Source: Marinospirillum sp031581385 (GTDB lineage Bacteria > Pseudomonadota > Gammaproteobacteria > Pseudomonadales > Halomonadaceae). From it: DNA of 64,000 nt. The stretch is taken from contig NZ_CP085242.1 of the NCBI RefSeq assembly GCF_044810985.1, forward strand, positions 868,001 to 932,000. The letters run 5' to 3'. Below the pieces are notes generated by a model. The model ran no database searches. It was not told the DNA's origin and was given only the letters and a program-made list of their open reading frames with translations. The translations under genes were made by a program, and so were the position numbers. Positions 6,064-14,747 of the stretch are shown in pieces. The stretch's first letter is position 1. Every line of letters starts with the position of its first letter.

Positions 6064-6816
6064 TCAGCCCTCCTGGATTGTGGGTCGAATCAGCAGTTCG
6101 CTGATGTCGACGTGTTCCGGTTGGCTTAGAGCGTAGTAGATGGCGTTGGCGATGTCGTCTGATTTGAGGATGGCCATGTCTTCGCCGTACATATTGGTTT
6201 TGACGGCGTTGTGGATTTTTTCATGCTGGATGGAGTCCGGCAGTTCGGTGTCCACGGAGCCGGGCTGGATGTCGGTGACGCGCACGTTGAAGCGGATGGC
6301 TTCTTTGCGCAGGGTGTCGGAGATGGCGCGTACAGCGTACTTGGTGCCTGAGTAGACACCGGCACTGGGGAAAGTGACGCGGGAGGCCACGGAGCTGATG
6401 TTGATGATGTGGCCGCTTTTGCGTTCGGCCATGCCGGGGTAGACGGCGTTGATGGCGTAGAGGACGCCTTTGATGTTGACGTCGATCATCTGTTCCCATT
6501 CGTCGACGCGGCCATTGACGATGGGGCTCAGGGGCATCGTGCCGGCGTTGTTGATGAGGATGTCGATGCCGCCTTGTTGTTTGAGGCGCTCGCCCAGGGC
6601 TTCCATGTCCTGGCGTTTGGAGACGTCCACGGGTTCCAAGGTAACCTGGGTGCCCTGCCCTTGCAGTTCTTCGGCGAGTTTTTCCAGGCGGTCCTTGCGG
6701 CGGGCGGAAAGGACGAGGCTGGCTCCTTCGCTGGCGAGTTTGCGGGCGGTGGCTTCGCCGATGCCGGAGCTGGCACCGGTGATCCAGATGCGTTTGCCTT
6801 TCAGGGTCGTGGACAT
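6064..6816 (-). CDS. Short-chain dehydrogenase/reductase (classical SDR)
   Basis: A 250-residue Rossmann-fold oxidoreductase. The cofactor-binding 'TGASSGIG' is at 13-20 and 'NNAG' at about 90. The catalytic Ser-Tyr-Lys set is in 'INISSVAS...GVYSGTKYAV', with 'IQPGSVDTEL' after it. An Arg pair after the second strand ('SARRKDRL') favours NADP(H). It resembles the YdfG/serine-3-dehydrogenase branch of SDRs, but the substrate cannot be read from sequence. It precedes yqiA without a gap and follows thrH by 12 bp, suggesting a thrH-SDR-yqiA unit. Confidence 0.88.
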   Translation of the reverse strand: MSTTLKGKRIWITGASSGIGEATARKLASEGASLVLSARRKDRLEKLAEELQGQGTQVTLEPVDVSKRQDMEALGERLKQQGGIDILINNAGTMPLSPIVNGRVDEWEQMIDVNIKGVLYAINAVYPGMAERKSGHIINISSVASRVTFPSAGVYSGTKYAVRAISDTLRKEAIRFNVRVTDIQPGSVDTELPDSIQHEKIHNAVKTNMYGEDMAILKSDDIANAIYYALSQPEHVDISELLIRPTIQEG

Positions 6817-6828
6817 AAGTACCTCTTT

Positions 6829-7446
6829 TTAAAGCGTGATATCTCTTTCACTGGCGTTGATGAAGGCTTTTTTCAAGTCTTCATAGGTATGGACAGCGGG
6901 GTATTGTGGGAATTCTTCGATGACGTTTTGCGGGGCATGGAAGAGGATGCCTTGTTCGGCCTGGGCGAGCATGGTGGTGTCGTTGTAGGAGTCACCGGCT
7001 GCGATCACGCGGTAGTTGAGCAGTTGCAGGGCGCGTACGCTTTGGCGTTTGGGGTCGCGTTGGCGAAGTTTGTAATCGCTGACTCGCCCGTCTTTATCGA
7101 CTTCCAGTTTGTGGCAAAGCAAGGTCGGGTGGCCCAGTTGTTTCATCAGGGGCATGGCGAATTCGTAGAAGGTGTCGGAGAGGATGACGAGTTGGAAGCG
7201 TTCGCGCAGCCAGTTGGTGAATTCGATGGCACCGGGCAAGGGTTCGAGTTCGGCGATGACGGCCTGGATGTCGGGCAGTTTCAGGCCGTTTTCGTCGAGG
7301 AGGCGCAGGCGTTGGCGCATGAGGACGTCGTAGTCGGGTACGTCGCGGGTGGTGGCTTTGAGTTCTTCAATACCGGTTTTTTCAGCGAAGGCGATCCAGA
7401 TTTCGGGGATGAGTACCCCTTCCAGATCCAGGCAGGCCAGTTCCAT
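6829..7446 (-). CDS. thrH: ThrH: phosphoserine phosphatase / homoserine phosphotransferase
   Basis: A 205-residue HAD-family enzyme nearly colinear with Pseudomonas ThrH. The first motif is 'ACLDLEGVLIPEIW', with DxE in place of the usual DxD as in ThrH. Motif II is 'VILSDTFYEF', the Lys is in 'QRDPKRQSV', and motif III is 'AAGDSYNDTTML'. ThrH hydrolyses phosphoserine and can transfer the phosphate to homoserine, linking serine and threonine synthesis. It is followed by an SDR gene 12 bp away and preceded by cysB. Confidence 0.95.
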   Translation of the reverse strand: MELACLDLEGVLIPEIWIAFAEKTGIEELKATTRDVPDYDVLMRQRLRLLDENGLKLPDIQAVIAELEPLPGAIEFTNWLRERFQLVILSDTFYEFAMPLMKQLGHPTLLCHKLEVDKDGRVSDYKLRQRDPKRQSVRALQLLNYRVIAAGDSYNDTTMLAQAEQGILFHAPQNVIEEFPQYPAVHTYEDLKKAFINASERDITL

Positions 7447-7506
7447 AATGATCCTTTCGTTCTTGGTTGAATTCAGAGATTTGACCTGCCTAGTATAAAG
7501 GTTTTC

Positions 7507-8478
7507 TTAACGTTTCGGCAGTTCCAGTCCGGCAAACATCTGGTCGATTTCCTGGCGGCTTCCGGCCACCAGGGCCTGGTCGAGGGTGTCTCGGTCCAGG
7601 TGGGCGGCGAGTTTTTCGATGAAATCGTAGAAATAGCCGCGCATGAAGGTGCCGCGCCGGATGCCCAGGCGGGTGATGCTGGGTTCAAAAAGATGGCTGG
7701 CATCCAGTACCGCCAGGTCCTGCTCGTTTTCATCGGCGGCCATGTGGGCGACGATGCCAATGCCCACACCCAGGCGCACGTAGGTTTTGATGACGTCCGA
7801 GTCGGCGGCAGTGAAGACGATTTTGGGTTCCAGTTCGGCTTTGGCAAAGGCTTCATCCACCTTGGCGCGCCCGGTAAAGCCACTGATGTAGGTGACCAGC
7901 GGGTATTCAGCCAGTTTTTCCAGGGTGAGGTTTTTTTCCTGGGCCAGGGCGTGGTCTTTGGGCACCAGGATGCAGCGGTTCCACTGGTAGCAAGGCAGGG
8001 TCACCAGGTCGTTGTAGCTGGCAATGGATTCGGTGGCGATGGCCAAGTCGGCTTCCCCGTCCGAGACCATCTGGGCAATTTGCGGCGGTGTGCCCTGTTT
8101 AAGGCTGAGGGTCACATCCGGGTATTTTTCCATGAACTGGCTGATGACTTCGGGCAGGATGAAGCGGGCCTGGGTGTGGGTGGTCGCAAGAATCAGGCTG
8201 CCGCGTTTTTCATTGCTGAATTCCTGGGCGACTCTTTTGATGTTGTCCGCCGTGCGCAGCATTTCCCCGGCCAGGTCGATGACCATTTTTCCGGCGGGAG
8301 TAACCCGGGTCAGGTGCTTGCCGCTGCGGGCGAAGATTTCCACGCCCAGTTCATCTTCCAGAAGGCGGATTTGTTTGCTGATGCCCGGCTGAGAGGTGAA
8401 CAGGCTAAGCGCGGTGGCTGAAACGTTGAGGTCATGGTGGGCCACTTCCCAGATGTATCTGAGCTGCTGTAGCTTCAT
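7507..8478 (-). CDS. cysB: CysB, LysR-type regulator of cysteine biosynthesis
   Basis: A 323-residue LysR-type regulator of standard length. The N-terminal winged helix-turn-helix ('MKLQQLRYIWEVAHHDLNVS', then 'TSQPGISKQIRLLEDELGVE') and the effector domain ('GTPPQIAQMVSDGEADLAIATE', 'GFTGRAKVDEAF') match CysB closely. In enteric bacteria and pseudomonads CysB activates sulfate assimilation genes in response to N-acetylserine and represses its own gene. It has its own short upstream region (8479-8555), so it is probably transcribed separately. The neighbouring genes do not belong to sulfur metabolism. Confidence 0.95.
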   Translation of the reverse strand: MKLQQLRYIWEVAHHDLNVSATALSLFTSQPGISKQIRLLEDELGVEIFARSGKHLTRVTPAGKMVIDLAGEMLRTADNIKRVAQEFSNEKRGSLILATTHTQARFILPEVISQFMEKYPDVTLSLKQGTPPQIAQMVSDGEADLAIATESIASYNDLVTLPCYQWNRCILVPKDHALAQEKNLTLEKLAEYPLVTYISGFTGRAKVDEAFAKAELEPKIVFTAADSDVIKTYVRLGVGIGIVAHMAADENEQDLAVLDASHLFEPSITRLGIRRGTFMRGYFYDFIEKLAAHLDRDTLDQALVAGSRQEIDQMFAGLELPKR

Positions 8479-8555
8479 CCTAGGTCTCCAAGATTCTTTA
8501 AAAGGTAATAAAACGCTTTCTGTAAATTACCTAAAAGAATATATGGGCTGGACAC

Positions 8556-10508
8556 TTAACGCAAGTCTTCACTCACGGCCTCTGCTTGCAACCAGGCAGG
8601 GTCCAGGGCTTGCCAGTCCAGTGCCCAGGCGGGCAGACCTTCGGATTTGCCTTTCAGATCCAGGGTGCCGACAAAGTGACAGGGCAGACGATCCTTGACG
8701 GCTTCGTAGGTGGCTTCACCCAGCAGGATGTCCACGCTGGCACAGGGTTTATTTTCGCCTGCGGCCACAGCGGCTTTCCATTTGCTGTTTTCTTCCTTGG
8801 TGGCGCTTTCCAGACGTGCCGCGACGTTGACCACATCCCCGATGGCGGTGTAGTTGAAACGCTTCTGGCCGCCGATATTACCCACCACCCCTTCCCCGGT
8901 GTTGACCCCGATGCCCATCGCCAGACGCCGCACATCGCCTTGTGGGAAGTCGGCATTGAAATCCACCAGAGCGTGCTGCATGGCGGCAGCGGCCAGGCAG
9001 GCATGGTAGGCATGATCTGTGTCTTTCAGGGGGGCATTGAAGAGCCCCATCACGGCATCACCCATGAGTTTGTCGAGCGTGCCCTGATAGGCCTGGAGGG
9101 CATTGATCATGGCATCAAAATAGTTATTCAGGTGGCTGACCAGTTCTTCGGTTTCCAGAGCTTCGGTGGTGGGCGTGAAGTTGCGCAAATCGGAAAACAG
9201 CAGGGTGAGTTGCTGGCGTTTGCCACCCAGTTCCAGCTCACTGCTCTGCCCGACGATTTTTTCCACCAGAGCCGGAGCCACGTAGCTGCCAAAAGCCGAG
9301 CGCAGTTGATCGGCCCGGGCCTTGTTTCGCATGAACAGCCACAGCTCACCACTGATGATCAGGGCCAAAACCAGCAGCAGCGGATAGAAGATTTCCAGCC
9401 AGAGATCGGCCTGCAGATAAAGCAGCACCCCGGCCCCGTAAATACCGGCCACCAGGATTCCATAACCGATAAAGCGCAGCAGGGTTCTATGCTGCTGCAA
9501 CAGGCCCAGCAGAATGACCATGCAAACGGCCAGTACCGCCAGCAGAGCCAGACCCTGAAGATCCTGCAGGAGACTGTCATCCAGCAGATTGGCGACAAAG
9601 GTCATGTGCACCAAAGGCCCGGGCAGTTGCCCCACGGGTGTGGAGCGCAGATCCGTGACTCCCGCTTCACTGATGCCCAGAATCACCCATTTGCCCGCCA
9701 GGCTTTGCGGGTCCCAGTCGTCAGCCATGAGTTCGGCAAAGGTCAGACGCTGGTAATCACCTTCAGGGTAGAAGTTCAGCTTGATGCGGTTGAGTTCATC
9801 CACCGGCAGGCTGCGATCCCCCAGGGTGGCGGTTTGGCCTTCCAGGGCCAGATCCTGCATTCGCGCCATGCGCCACATCTGCACACCCAGGTTGGGATAG
9901 GCGGCATCCTTGACCCAGAAGGCCAGAGGGTAATGCCGAAAACGCTGGTCGGCATCCGGCTCAATATTCAGGGCGGACAAAACCGGGTAGGCTTCCAAAA
10001 TCGGGGAAACGGGTAACTCCAGTTGCTGGCTTTCGATTAGTTGGGCTTCACTGACCTGCATCAGGGAGGAATCCAGCACCCGCCCGTAGGCAGACTCATT
10101 CAGTAAACGCGCCTGGGGGCCATTGAGAAAGCTGCCACCTATGGCTGGCAAACCGCTGATGACCTCTGCCAGTTGCTGATCTTCTTCAGGGCGGGTCGGC
10201 TCGGCAAAGGCAATGTCCACACCGATGACTTCAGCCTGGTGCATCTTTGCCAGGCCTTCGGCAACCAGGCTGCGCGGCCAGGGCCAGCGCCCATAAGCCT
10301 GAACACTGGTGTTTTCCACATCCACAAACACCAGCTTGTCCGGGTAGCTGCGGCTGTTCCAGGTATAGAAGTCATCACTCAGGGCGCTGGATAAAGCCTG
10401 CACCATCACCGGAGGGCGCAAGCTGAGCAGGAAGACAGCCAGCAGAAGGCCCAAAAGAAGCAGCCAGAGCCGCCACTGACTGCGGAGCAGATGAAAACTG
10501 GAGTGCAT
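8556..10508 (-). CDS. CHASE2-domain class III nucleotidyl cyclase
   Basis: About 650 residues. A transmembrane helix near the N-terminus is followed by a CHASE2 extracytoplasmic sensor domain (about 40-330; 'YGRWPWPRSLVAEGLAKM', 'IGVDIAFAEP'). Two or three transmembrane helices follow (about 315-405). A class III adenylate/guanylate cyclase domain starts at about 430 with 'LLFSDLRNFT', 'KLMGDAVMGLFN' and 'YTAIGDVVNVAARLE'. Both metal-binding Asp residues (FSD and GD) are present, so it should be active; cAMP is the likelier product but not proven. It starts at the stop of the FecR-like gene (TGATG overlap), so the pair is translationally coupled. Confidence 0.9.
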   Translation of the reverse strand: MHSSFHLLRSQWRLWLLLLGLLLAVFLLSLRPPVMVQALSSALSDDFYTWNSRSYPDKLVFVDVENTSVQAYGRWPWPRSLVAEGLAKMHQAEVIGVDIAFAEPTRPEEDQQLAEVISGLPAIGGSFLNGPQARLLNESAYGRVLDSSLMQVSEAQLIESQQLELPVSPILEAYPVLSALNIEPDADQRFRHYPLAFWVKDAAYPNLGVQMWRMARMQDLALEGQTATLGDRSLPVDELNRIKLNFYPEGDYQRLTFAELMADDWDPQSLAGKWVILGISEAGVTDLRSTPVGQLPGPLVHMTFVANLLDDSLLQDLQGLALLAVLAVCMVILLGLLQQHRTLLRFIGYGILVAGIYGAGVLLYLQADLWLEIFYPLLLVLALIISGELWLFMRNKARADQLRSAFGSYVAPALVEKIVGQSSELELGGKRQQLTLLFSDLRNFTPTTEALETEELVSHLNNYFDAMINALQAYQGTLDKLMGDAVMGLFNAPLKDTDHAYHACLAAAAMQHALVDFNADFPQGDVRRLAMGIGVNTGEGVVGNIGGQKRFNYTAIGDVVNVAARLESATKEENSKWKAAVAAGENKPCASVDILLGEATYEAVKDRLPCHFVGTLDLKGKSEGLPAWALDWQALDPAWLQAEAVSEDLR

Positions 10509-11281
10509 CACTGCAGCCAGGAACCCAGATCATCCTTCAAGGCGGAGTAGCCTTTGTCCACTGGGGCGCCCACGGCTTCAGGTTTGCCATCCACACTGCC
10601 CAGGGTTAACTGGCGGCCTGGTTTCATGTCCACATCCCGACAAAAGGTGGAAAATTCAGCCATCACCTGTTTTTTATAATCCTCAAATTCCTGGTTGAAA
10701 CTGTCCCGGAATTCCTGGAATTCGCGGCGCTGATAAGCCTGGAATTCGGCAAAGGTCATGTCATCAATGGATTTGGCCTGGTAGTAGGCCATTTCTTTTC
10801 CATCCCGGCGTTCAACATTCACTTCACCATCAAAAAGAGCAATGTCGTTACGCTCTTGATTTCTGGAGACCAGAAAACGGGTGCCTTTAACACCGATCAC
10901 CACCAGGGGTGTGCGCGCTGTAAAGCGGCCTTCTTCGCGTTTGGCAATATCAAACAGAGCCGCACCTTCTTCCAGCTCCACTTCTTCAATGGAATTGACC
11001 ACCAAAAGGCTGTTTTCGGAGAGCACCATCTGCCCTCCCGGATGGCTGATATGCGCCCGAGCCTTGGCTACGGTTTGTACCTTGTCACCTGGGCAGAGCG
11101 AGTGGGGCAAATCGGTAATTCGCTGTGGAAAAGGAGTTCCCTCTTCACTGACTCGAACCGGCCCGTCAACCTTTTCCAACTGGGCAAAACTCTCACACCG
11201 GTTTTGCGCTTGTGCAGAACCACTGATCATCCAAATCAAAAGGAAGAAACTGCACAGGAAGCTGCTGGGATAGTGTTTCAT
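10508..11281 (-). CDS. FecR-domain periplasmic protein
   Basis: About 257 residues with a signal peptide (hydrophobic stretch ending 'GSAQAQN'). A FecR domain follows: 'LEKVDGPVRVSEEG', 'LCPGDKVQTVAKARAHI', 'LSENSLLVVNSIEEVELEEGAALFDI', 'VIGVKGTRFLVS', 'DIALFDGEVNV'. The C-terminal 90 residues are a charged helical tail ('REFQEFRDSFNQEFEDYKKQ'). FecR domains outside iron signalling are often found next to CHASE2 cyclases, where they may present or modulate a periplasmic signal; that role is inferred. An alternative ATG lies nine bases upstream. Confidence 0.85.
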   Translation of the reverse strand: MKHYPSSFLCSFFLLIWMISGSAQAQNRCESFAQLEKVDGPVRVSEEGTPFPQRITDLPHSLCPGDKVQTVAKARAHISHPGGQMVLSENSLLVVNSIEEVELEEGAALFDIAKREEGRFTARTPLVVIGVKGTRFLVSRNQERNDIALFDGEVNVERRDGKEMAYYQAKSIDDMTFAEFQAYQRREFQEFRDSFNQEFEDYKKQVMAEFSTFCRDVDMKPGRQLTLGSVDGKPEAVGAPVDKGYSALKDDLGSWLQ

Positions 11282-11363
11282 TGGATGCATCTCTTAACGT
11301 ATCGATCCATAAACTCTAGGCGCTTCTCTAGTAGCAGGTCAATAAAACTCTGCTCAACCGACA

Positions 11364-11394
11364 CAAAAAAGACCCGCCGGTTTCCCGGCAGGTC
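11364..11394 (-). terminator. Rho-independent terminator after the liv operon
   Basis: On the minus strand GACCTGCCGGGAAACCGGCGGGTC is followed by TTTTTTGTG. The strong GC stem and T-run lie about 50 bp past the livM stop codon. Confidence 0.9.
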
Positions 11395-11444
11395 AAGCAA
11401 GGGCACAGAGACGTGACCCACTGAGCAAAGGAGAAGCTAAAAGC

Positions 11445-12428
11445 TTACTTGAAGTTCTTTTTCATGAATTTCTGGATTTCCCCGACGATACCGGCGCGGA
11501 AGGTGAGCACCACCACCACGAAGATCACCCCGAGGATGACATCCACCCAGTCGCCCAGGAAGCTTTGCGATAACCAGTGCTCCAACGTGAGAACAAAGGT
11601 GGCCCCCAGAACCGGCCCAAAGAGGGTTCCGACACCACCCACCAGCGTCATGAGGATGATTTCCCCGGACATGTGCCAGTGGGCATCGCCCAGAGAAGCC
11701 AGCTGGAAGACCACGGTTTTGGTGGAACCGGCCAGTCCGGCCAGGGCTGCGGAGAGCACAAAAGCCACCAGCTTATAGATATCCGTGTTGTAACCCAGGG
11801 AAATGGCGCGTGGCTCATTTTCACGAATGGCTTTCAGTACCTGACCAAAAGGTGAATGCACGGTTCTCTGGATCAGCAGGAAGCCGAACAGGAAAACAGC
11901 CAGCACGAAGTAGTACATGATCAGGTTGTTGGACAGATCAAAAATACCGAACAAATGGCCGCGTGGCACGCCTTGCAGACCATCCTCACCCCCGGTGAAA
12001 TCCGCCTGCAGGTACATGAAGAAGATCATCTGCGCCAGAGCCAGAGTGATCATGGCAAAGTAGATGCCCTGACGACGGATCGAGAGGATACCAAAGAAGG
12101 TGCCCAGTACCGTGGCCGCCAGGGTGCCGGTGATAATGCCCACTTCCGGAGTGATGGAATAGTTGGACAAAAGAAAGCCGGTCATATAGCCACCGGTGGC
12201 CAGGAAGGCTGCATGCCCGAAGGACAGCAGACCCGCATAACCCAGCAACAGGTTAAAGGCACAGGCAAAGAGGGCAAAGCACAGGATCTTCATCAAAAAG
12301 ACCGGGTAGGCAGCAAAAGGAGCCACCAATGCCAATGCCAGAAGCACTGCGTAAAGAATATAGCGGCGACGGTTTTCAGCTTGTTTGCTGGCTTGTGCAG
12401 CCGTCATTTTGGTTTCAGTCGTGGCCAT
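11445..12428 (-). CDS. livM: LivM-type ABC transporter permease
   Basis: A 327-residue integral membrane protein with about eight to nine hydrophobic segments and the BPD_transp_2 signatures 'LLGYAGLLSFGHAAFLATGGY' and 'FTGGEDGLQGVP'. It pairs with LivH to form the channel of a hydrophobic (branched-chain) amino acid type importer. The N-terminal 25 residues are charged and cytoplasmic. It starts 3 bp after livH and is the last gene of the livG-livF-SBP-livH-livM unit, followed by a terminator. Confidence 0.92.
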   Translation of the reverse strand: MATTETKMTAAQASKQAENRRRYILYAVLLALALVAPFAAYPVFLMKILCFALFACAFNLLLGYAGLLSFGHAAFLATGGYMTGFLLSNYSITPEVGIITGTLAATVLGTFFGILSIRRQGIYFAMITLALAQMIFFMYLQADFTGGEDGLQGVPRGHLFGIFDLSNNLIMYYFVLAVFLFGFLLIQRTVHSPFGQVLKAIRENEPRAISLGYNTDIYKLVAFVLSAALAGLAGSTKTVVFQLASLGDAHWHMSGEIILMTLVGGVGTLFGPVLGATFVLTLEHWLSQSFLGDWVDVILGVIFVVVVLTFRAGIVGEIQKFMKKNFK

Positions 12429-12431
12429 TGT

Positions 12432-13340
12432 TTAAGTCCCCTTTCCAAAGAGTCCTGAAGGACGCACCAGCAGAACAATGATCATTACCAGGAAAATCAC
12501 CACGCTGGATGCTTCGGGATAGTAAACCTTGGTCAGGCCTTCGACGATCCCCATCATCAGGCCGGTCAGAATGGACCCGACAATGGAACCCATACCGCCG
12601 ATCACCACCACAGCAAAGACCACAATCAGAAGGTTACTGCCCATATCGGGGGAAACCGAGTAAACCGGTGCCGCCAGAACTCCACCCAGGGCAGCCAGGC
12701 CAACACCAAAGCCATAAGTCAGGGTCACCAGAAGAGGGACATTAACCCCGAAGGCCTGCATCAGTGCCGAATTTTCGGTACCGGCGCGCAAATAGCCGCC
12801 CAGTTTGGTTTTTTCAATCAGAAACCAGACCCCGAAACAAACCACCAGTGCAACGGCAACAATCCAGGCACGATAAAGAGGAAGAAACATGAAGCCCAGG
12901 TTGATCCCACCCTGCAGAGCTTCAGGAACCGGATAACGGCTGCCGGAAACACCAAACCAGTTGGTGAAAGTGCCCTGAATGACCAAAGCCAAACCAAACG
13001 TCAGTAGCAGCCCGTAAATATGATCGATGTGCGTAATACGGCGCAGCAAAAAGCGCTCTATGACAACCCCGAGGGCGCCAACAATGATGGGAGCCAAAAA
13101 CAAAGCCACCCAATAGTTAATCCCCAGGGTGTTCAGCAGCAGGTAGGCCGCAAAGGCCCCCAGCATGTATTGGGCACCATGAGCAAAGTTAATTATTTTC
13201 AGCAGGCCGAAAATGACCGCCAGCCCCAGGCTTAAAAGTGCGTAGAAAGCACCGTTGATTAGCCCCAGCAGCAACTGCCCGTAAAATGCGGCTGCGGGCA
13301 CTCCAAAAATCATGGTCATCTGCGTACCATCCCCTAACAT
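12432..13340 (-). CDS. livH: LivH-type ABC transporter permease
   Basis: A 302-residue membrane protein with about eight helices. 'FALINGAFYALLSLGLAVIFGLLKIINFAHG'-type sequence near residue 30 and 'RAGTENSALMQAFGVNVPLL' (the EAA-like cytoplasmic loop) are typical of LivH. It lies between the binding-protein gene and livM. A GC-rich hairpin (13354-13373) sits between it and the binding-protein gene and may lower its expression relative to that gene. Confidence 0.92.
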   Translation of the reverse strand: MLGDGTQMTMIFGVPAAAFYGQLLLGLINGAFYALLSLGLAVIFGLLKIINFAHGAQYMLGAFAAYLLLNTLGINYWVALFLAPIIVGALGVVIERFLLRRITHIDHIYGLLLTFGLALVIQGTFTNWFGVSGSRYPVPEALQGGINLGFMFLPLYRAWIVAVALVVCFGVWFLIEKTKLGGYLRAGTENSALMQAFGVNVPLLVTLTYGFGVGLAALGGVLAAPVYSVSPDMGSNLLIVVFAVVVIGGMGSIVGSILTGLMMGIVEGLTKVYYPEASSVVIFLVMIIVLLVRPSGLFGKGT

Positions 13341-13353
13341 TTTGGCTTGGATC

Positions 13354-13373
13354 GCGGGGCCATTTGGCCCCGC
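13354..13373 (-). promoter_or_regulatory. Intercistronic hairpin between binding protein and livH
   Basis: GCGGGGCC ATTT GGCCCCGC is a perfect 8-bp stem with a 4-base loop between the binding-protein gene and livH. On the minus strand no T-run follows, so it is more likely an mRNA-stabilising or partial-termination hairpin than a full terminator. Such hairpins commonly let the periplasmic binding protein be made in excess of the permeases. Confidence 0.7.
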
Positions 13374-13418
13374 TTTATTACCGAGGTATCAAGTGTATTG
13401 AAGGTTCAAGCAGGTTGA

Positions 13419-14639
13419 TTACTTAACCAGTGAACACTTGCTTTGCGACAAAGGACGGAAGGCTTCATCACCTGGAATGGTGCGAACGATCTTGTACAGA
13501 TCCCACTCGTTTTCAGATTCTGCAGGTGTTTTCACCTCAGCCAGGTACATGTCGTGAACCATGCGGCCGTCTTCGCGGACATAGCCGCCTTTGGCGAACA
13601 TGTCGTTGATTTCGTTATCCGCCATCCAGGCACGAACATCAGATGCCTTGTCACTGCCAGTGGCTTCCACGCCTTTCAGGTAGTGCATGGTGCTGGAGTA
13701 GATACCGGCATGAACCATGGAAGGACGGTCACCGGTGCGATCATAAAAACGATCCGCCCAGGCGCGTGCATCTTCGTCTTTATCCCAGTACCAGCCGGTG
13801 GTCAGCTGAATGCCTTGGGCTGTTTCCGCGCCCAGAGCGTGAACATCGGTCAGGAACAGCAGCAGGGCAGCAACGGTTTGACCCGCTTGTGCCAGGCCGA
13901 ATTCGCCAGCAGTGATGATGGAGTTCACAGTATCGCCACCGGCATTGGCCAAGCCGACCACGTCAGCGCCGGAAGACTGGGCCTGCAGCATGTAGGAAGA
14001 GAAGTCATCGGTGGACAGAGGATGACGCACACCGCCCACGATTTCACCACCATTGGATTCCACAACGCGGGTTACATCGCTTTCCAGGGCATGACCGAAG
14101 GCATAGTCAGCTGTGACCATGAACCAGGATTTGCCACCTTCAGCCACTACAGCAGAAGCCGTACCATTGGCCAGAGGATAGGTGTCATAAGTCCAGTGGA
14201 TGTGGTTGGGGGTGCAGTGTTCGTTGGTGATGCTAGAGGCTGCAGAGCCGTTTACCAGACCCATAGTGTCAGTGCCGTTAAGCACCTTGGTGGAGGCGAT
14301 AGTGACCGAAGAAGCCACCAGACCCTGAACCATGTCGACCTTGTCGCTTTCGATCCACTCACGCACGGTGCTGGAGGCCACATCCGGGCTGTTGCGGTCA
14401 TCGGCGCTCGTGACGGTGATGTTCTTGCCTTTCACCTTGCCGCCAAAGTCTTCAATGGCCATTTTCAGTGCTTCTTCGCCATTGGGGCCAGCCAGGTCAC
14501 GATAGGTGCCGGACATGTCGGCCAGATAGCCGATGCGCAGTTCGTTGTCGGAAATTTCATGACCGTCCGCATGAGCCGTGACTCCCATGAACAGACTGGA
14601 CACAATTGCTGTTGCTAGTGCAGTTTTCATCATTTTCAT
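13419..14639 (-). CDS. Periplasmic ABC substrate-binding protein (LivK/AmiC-like, type 1 fold)
   Basis: A 406-residue secreted protein with a signal peptide ending around 'GVTAHA' (residue 24). The mature part is a Peripla_BP_6 binding protein: 'LRIGYLADMSGTYRDLAG', 'MVQGLVASSVTIA', 'WFMVTADYAFGHALE', 'VVGLANAGGDTVNSIITAGEFGL'. It delivers the ligand to LivH-LivM-LivG-LivF. Its subfamily is used for branched-chain amino acids, amides and related compounds; linkage to prpE and valine catabolism favours a branched-chain or short acyl substrate, which is an inference. Unusually, the gene lies in the middle of the operon, after the ATPase genes. Confidence 0.9.
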   Translation of the reverse strand: MKMMKTALATAIVSSLFMGVTAHADGHEISDNELRIGYLADMSGTYRDLAGPNGEEALKMAIEDFGGKVKGKNITVTSADDRNSPDVASSTVREWIESDKVDMVQGLVASSVTIASTKVLNGTDTMGLVNGSAASSITNEHCTPNHIHWTYDTYPLANGTASAVVAEGGKSWFMVTADYAFGHALESDVTRVVESNGGEIVGGVRHPLSTDDFSSYMLQAQSSGADVVGLANAGGDTVNSIITAGEFGLAQAGQTVAALLLFLTDVHALGAETAQGIQLTTGWYWDKDEDARAWADRFYDRTGDRPSMVHAGIYSSTMHYLKGVEATGSDKASDVRAWMADNEINDMFAKGGYVREDGRMVHDMYLAEVKTPAESENEWDLYKIVRTIPGDEAFRPLSQSKCSLVK

Positions 14640-14747
14640 TATTTTTACTCCGATGCCTTGCTAGGCTTTTCGCATTGTTGTTGTTGTGTTTTTCATCCGT
14701 GAATAGCCAGCAGCTAAGATAAATCCATGTTCTTGTTACCCGGCGTT

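Noticed and set aside
8586..10016. Long plus-strand open frame opposite the CHASE2 cyclase
   Set aside because: It is antisense to a gene with clear domains; long antisense frames are common in this GC- and codon-biased DNA, as also at 6409-7470, 13443-14618, 21633-22868 and 49673-50896.
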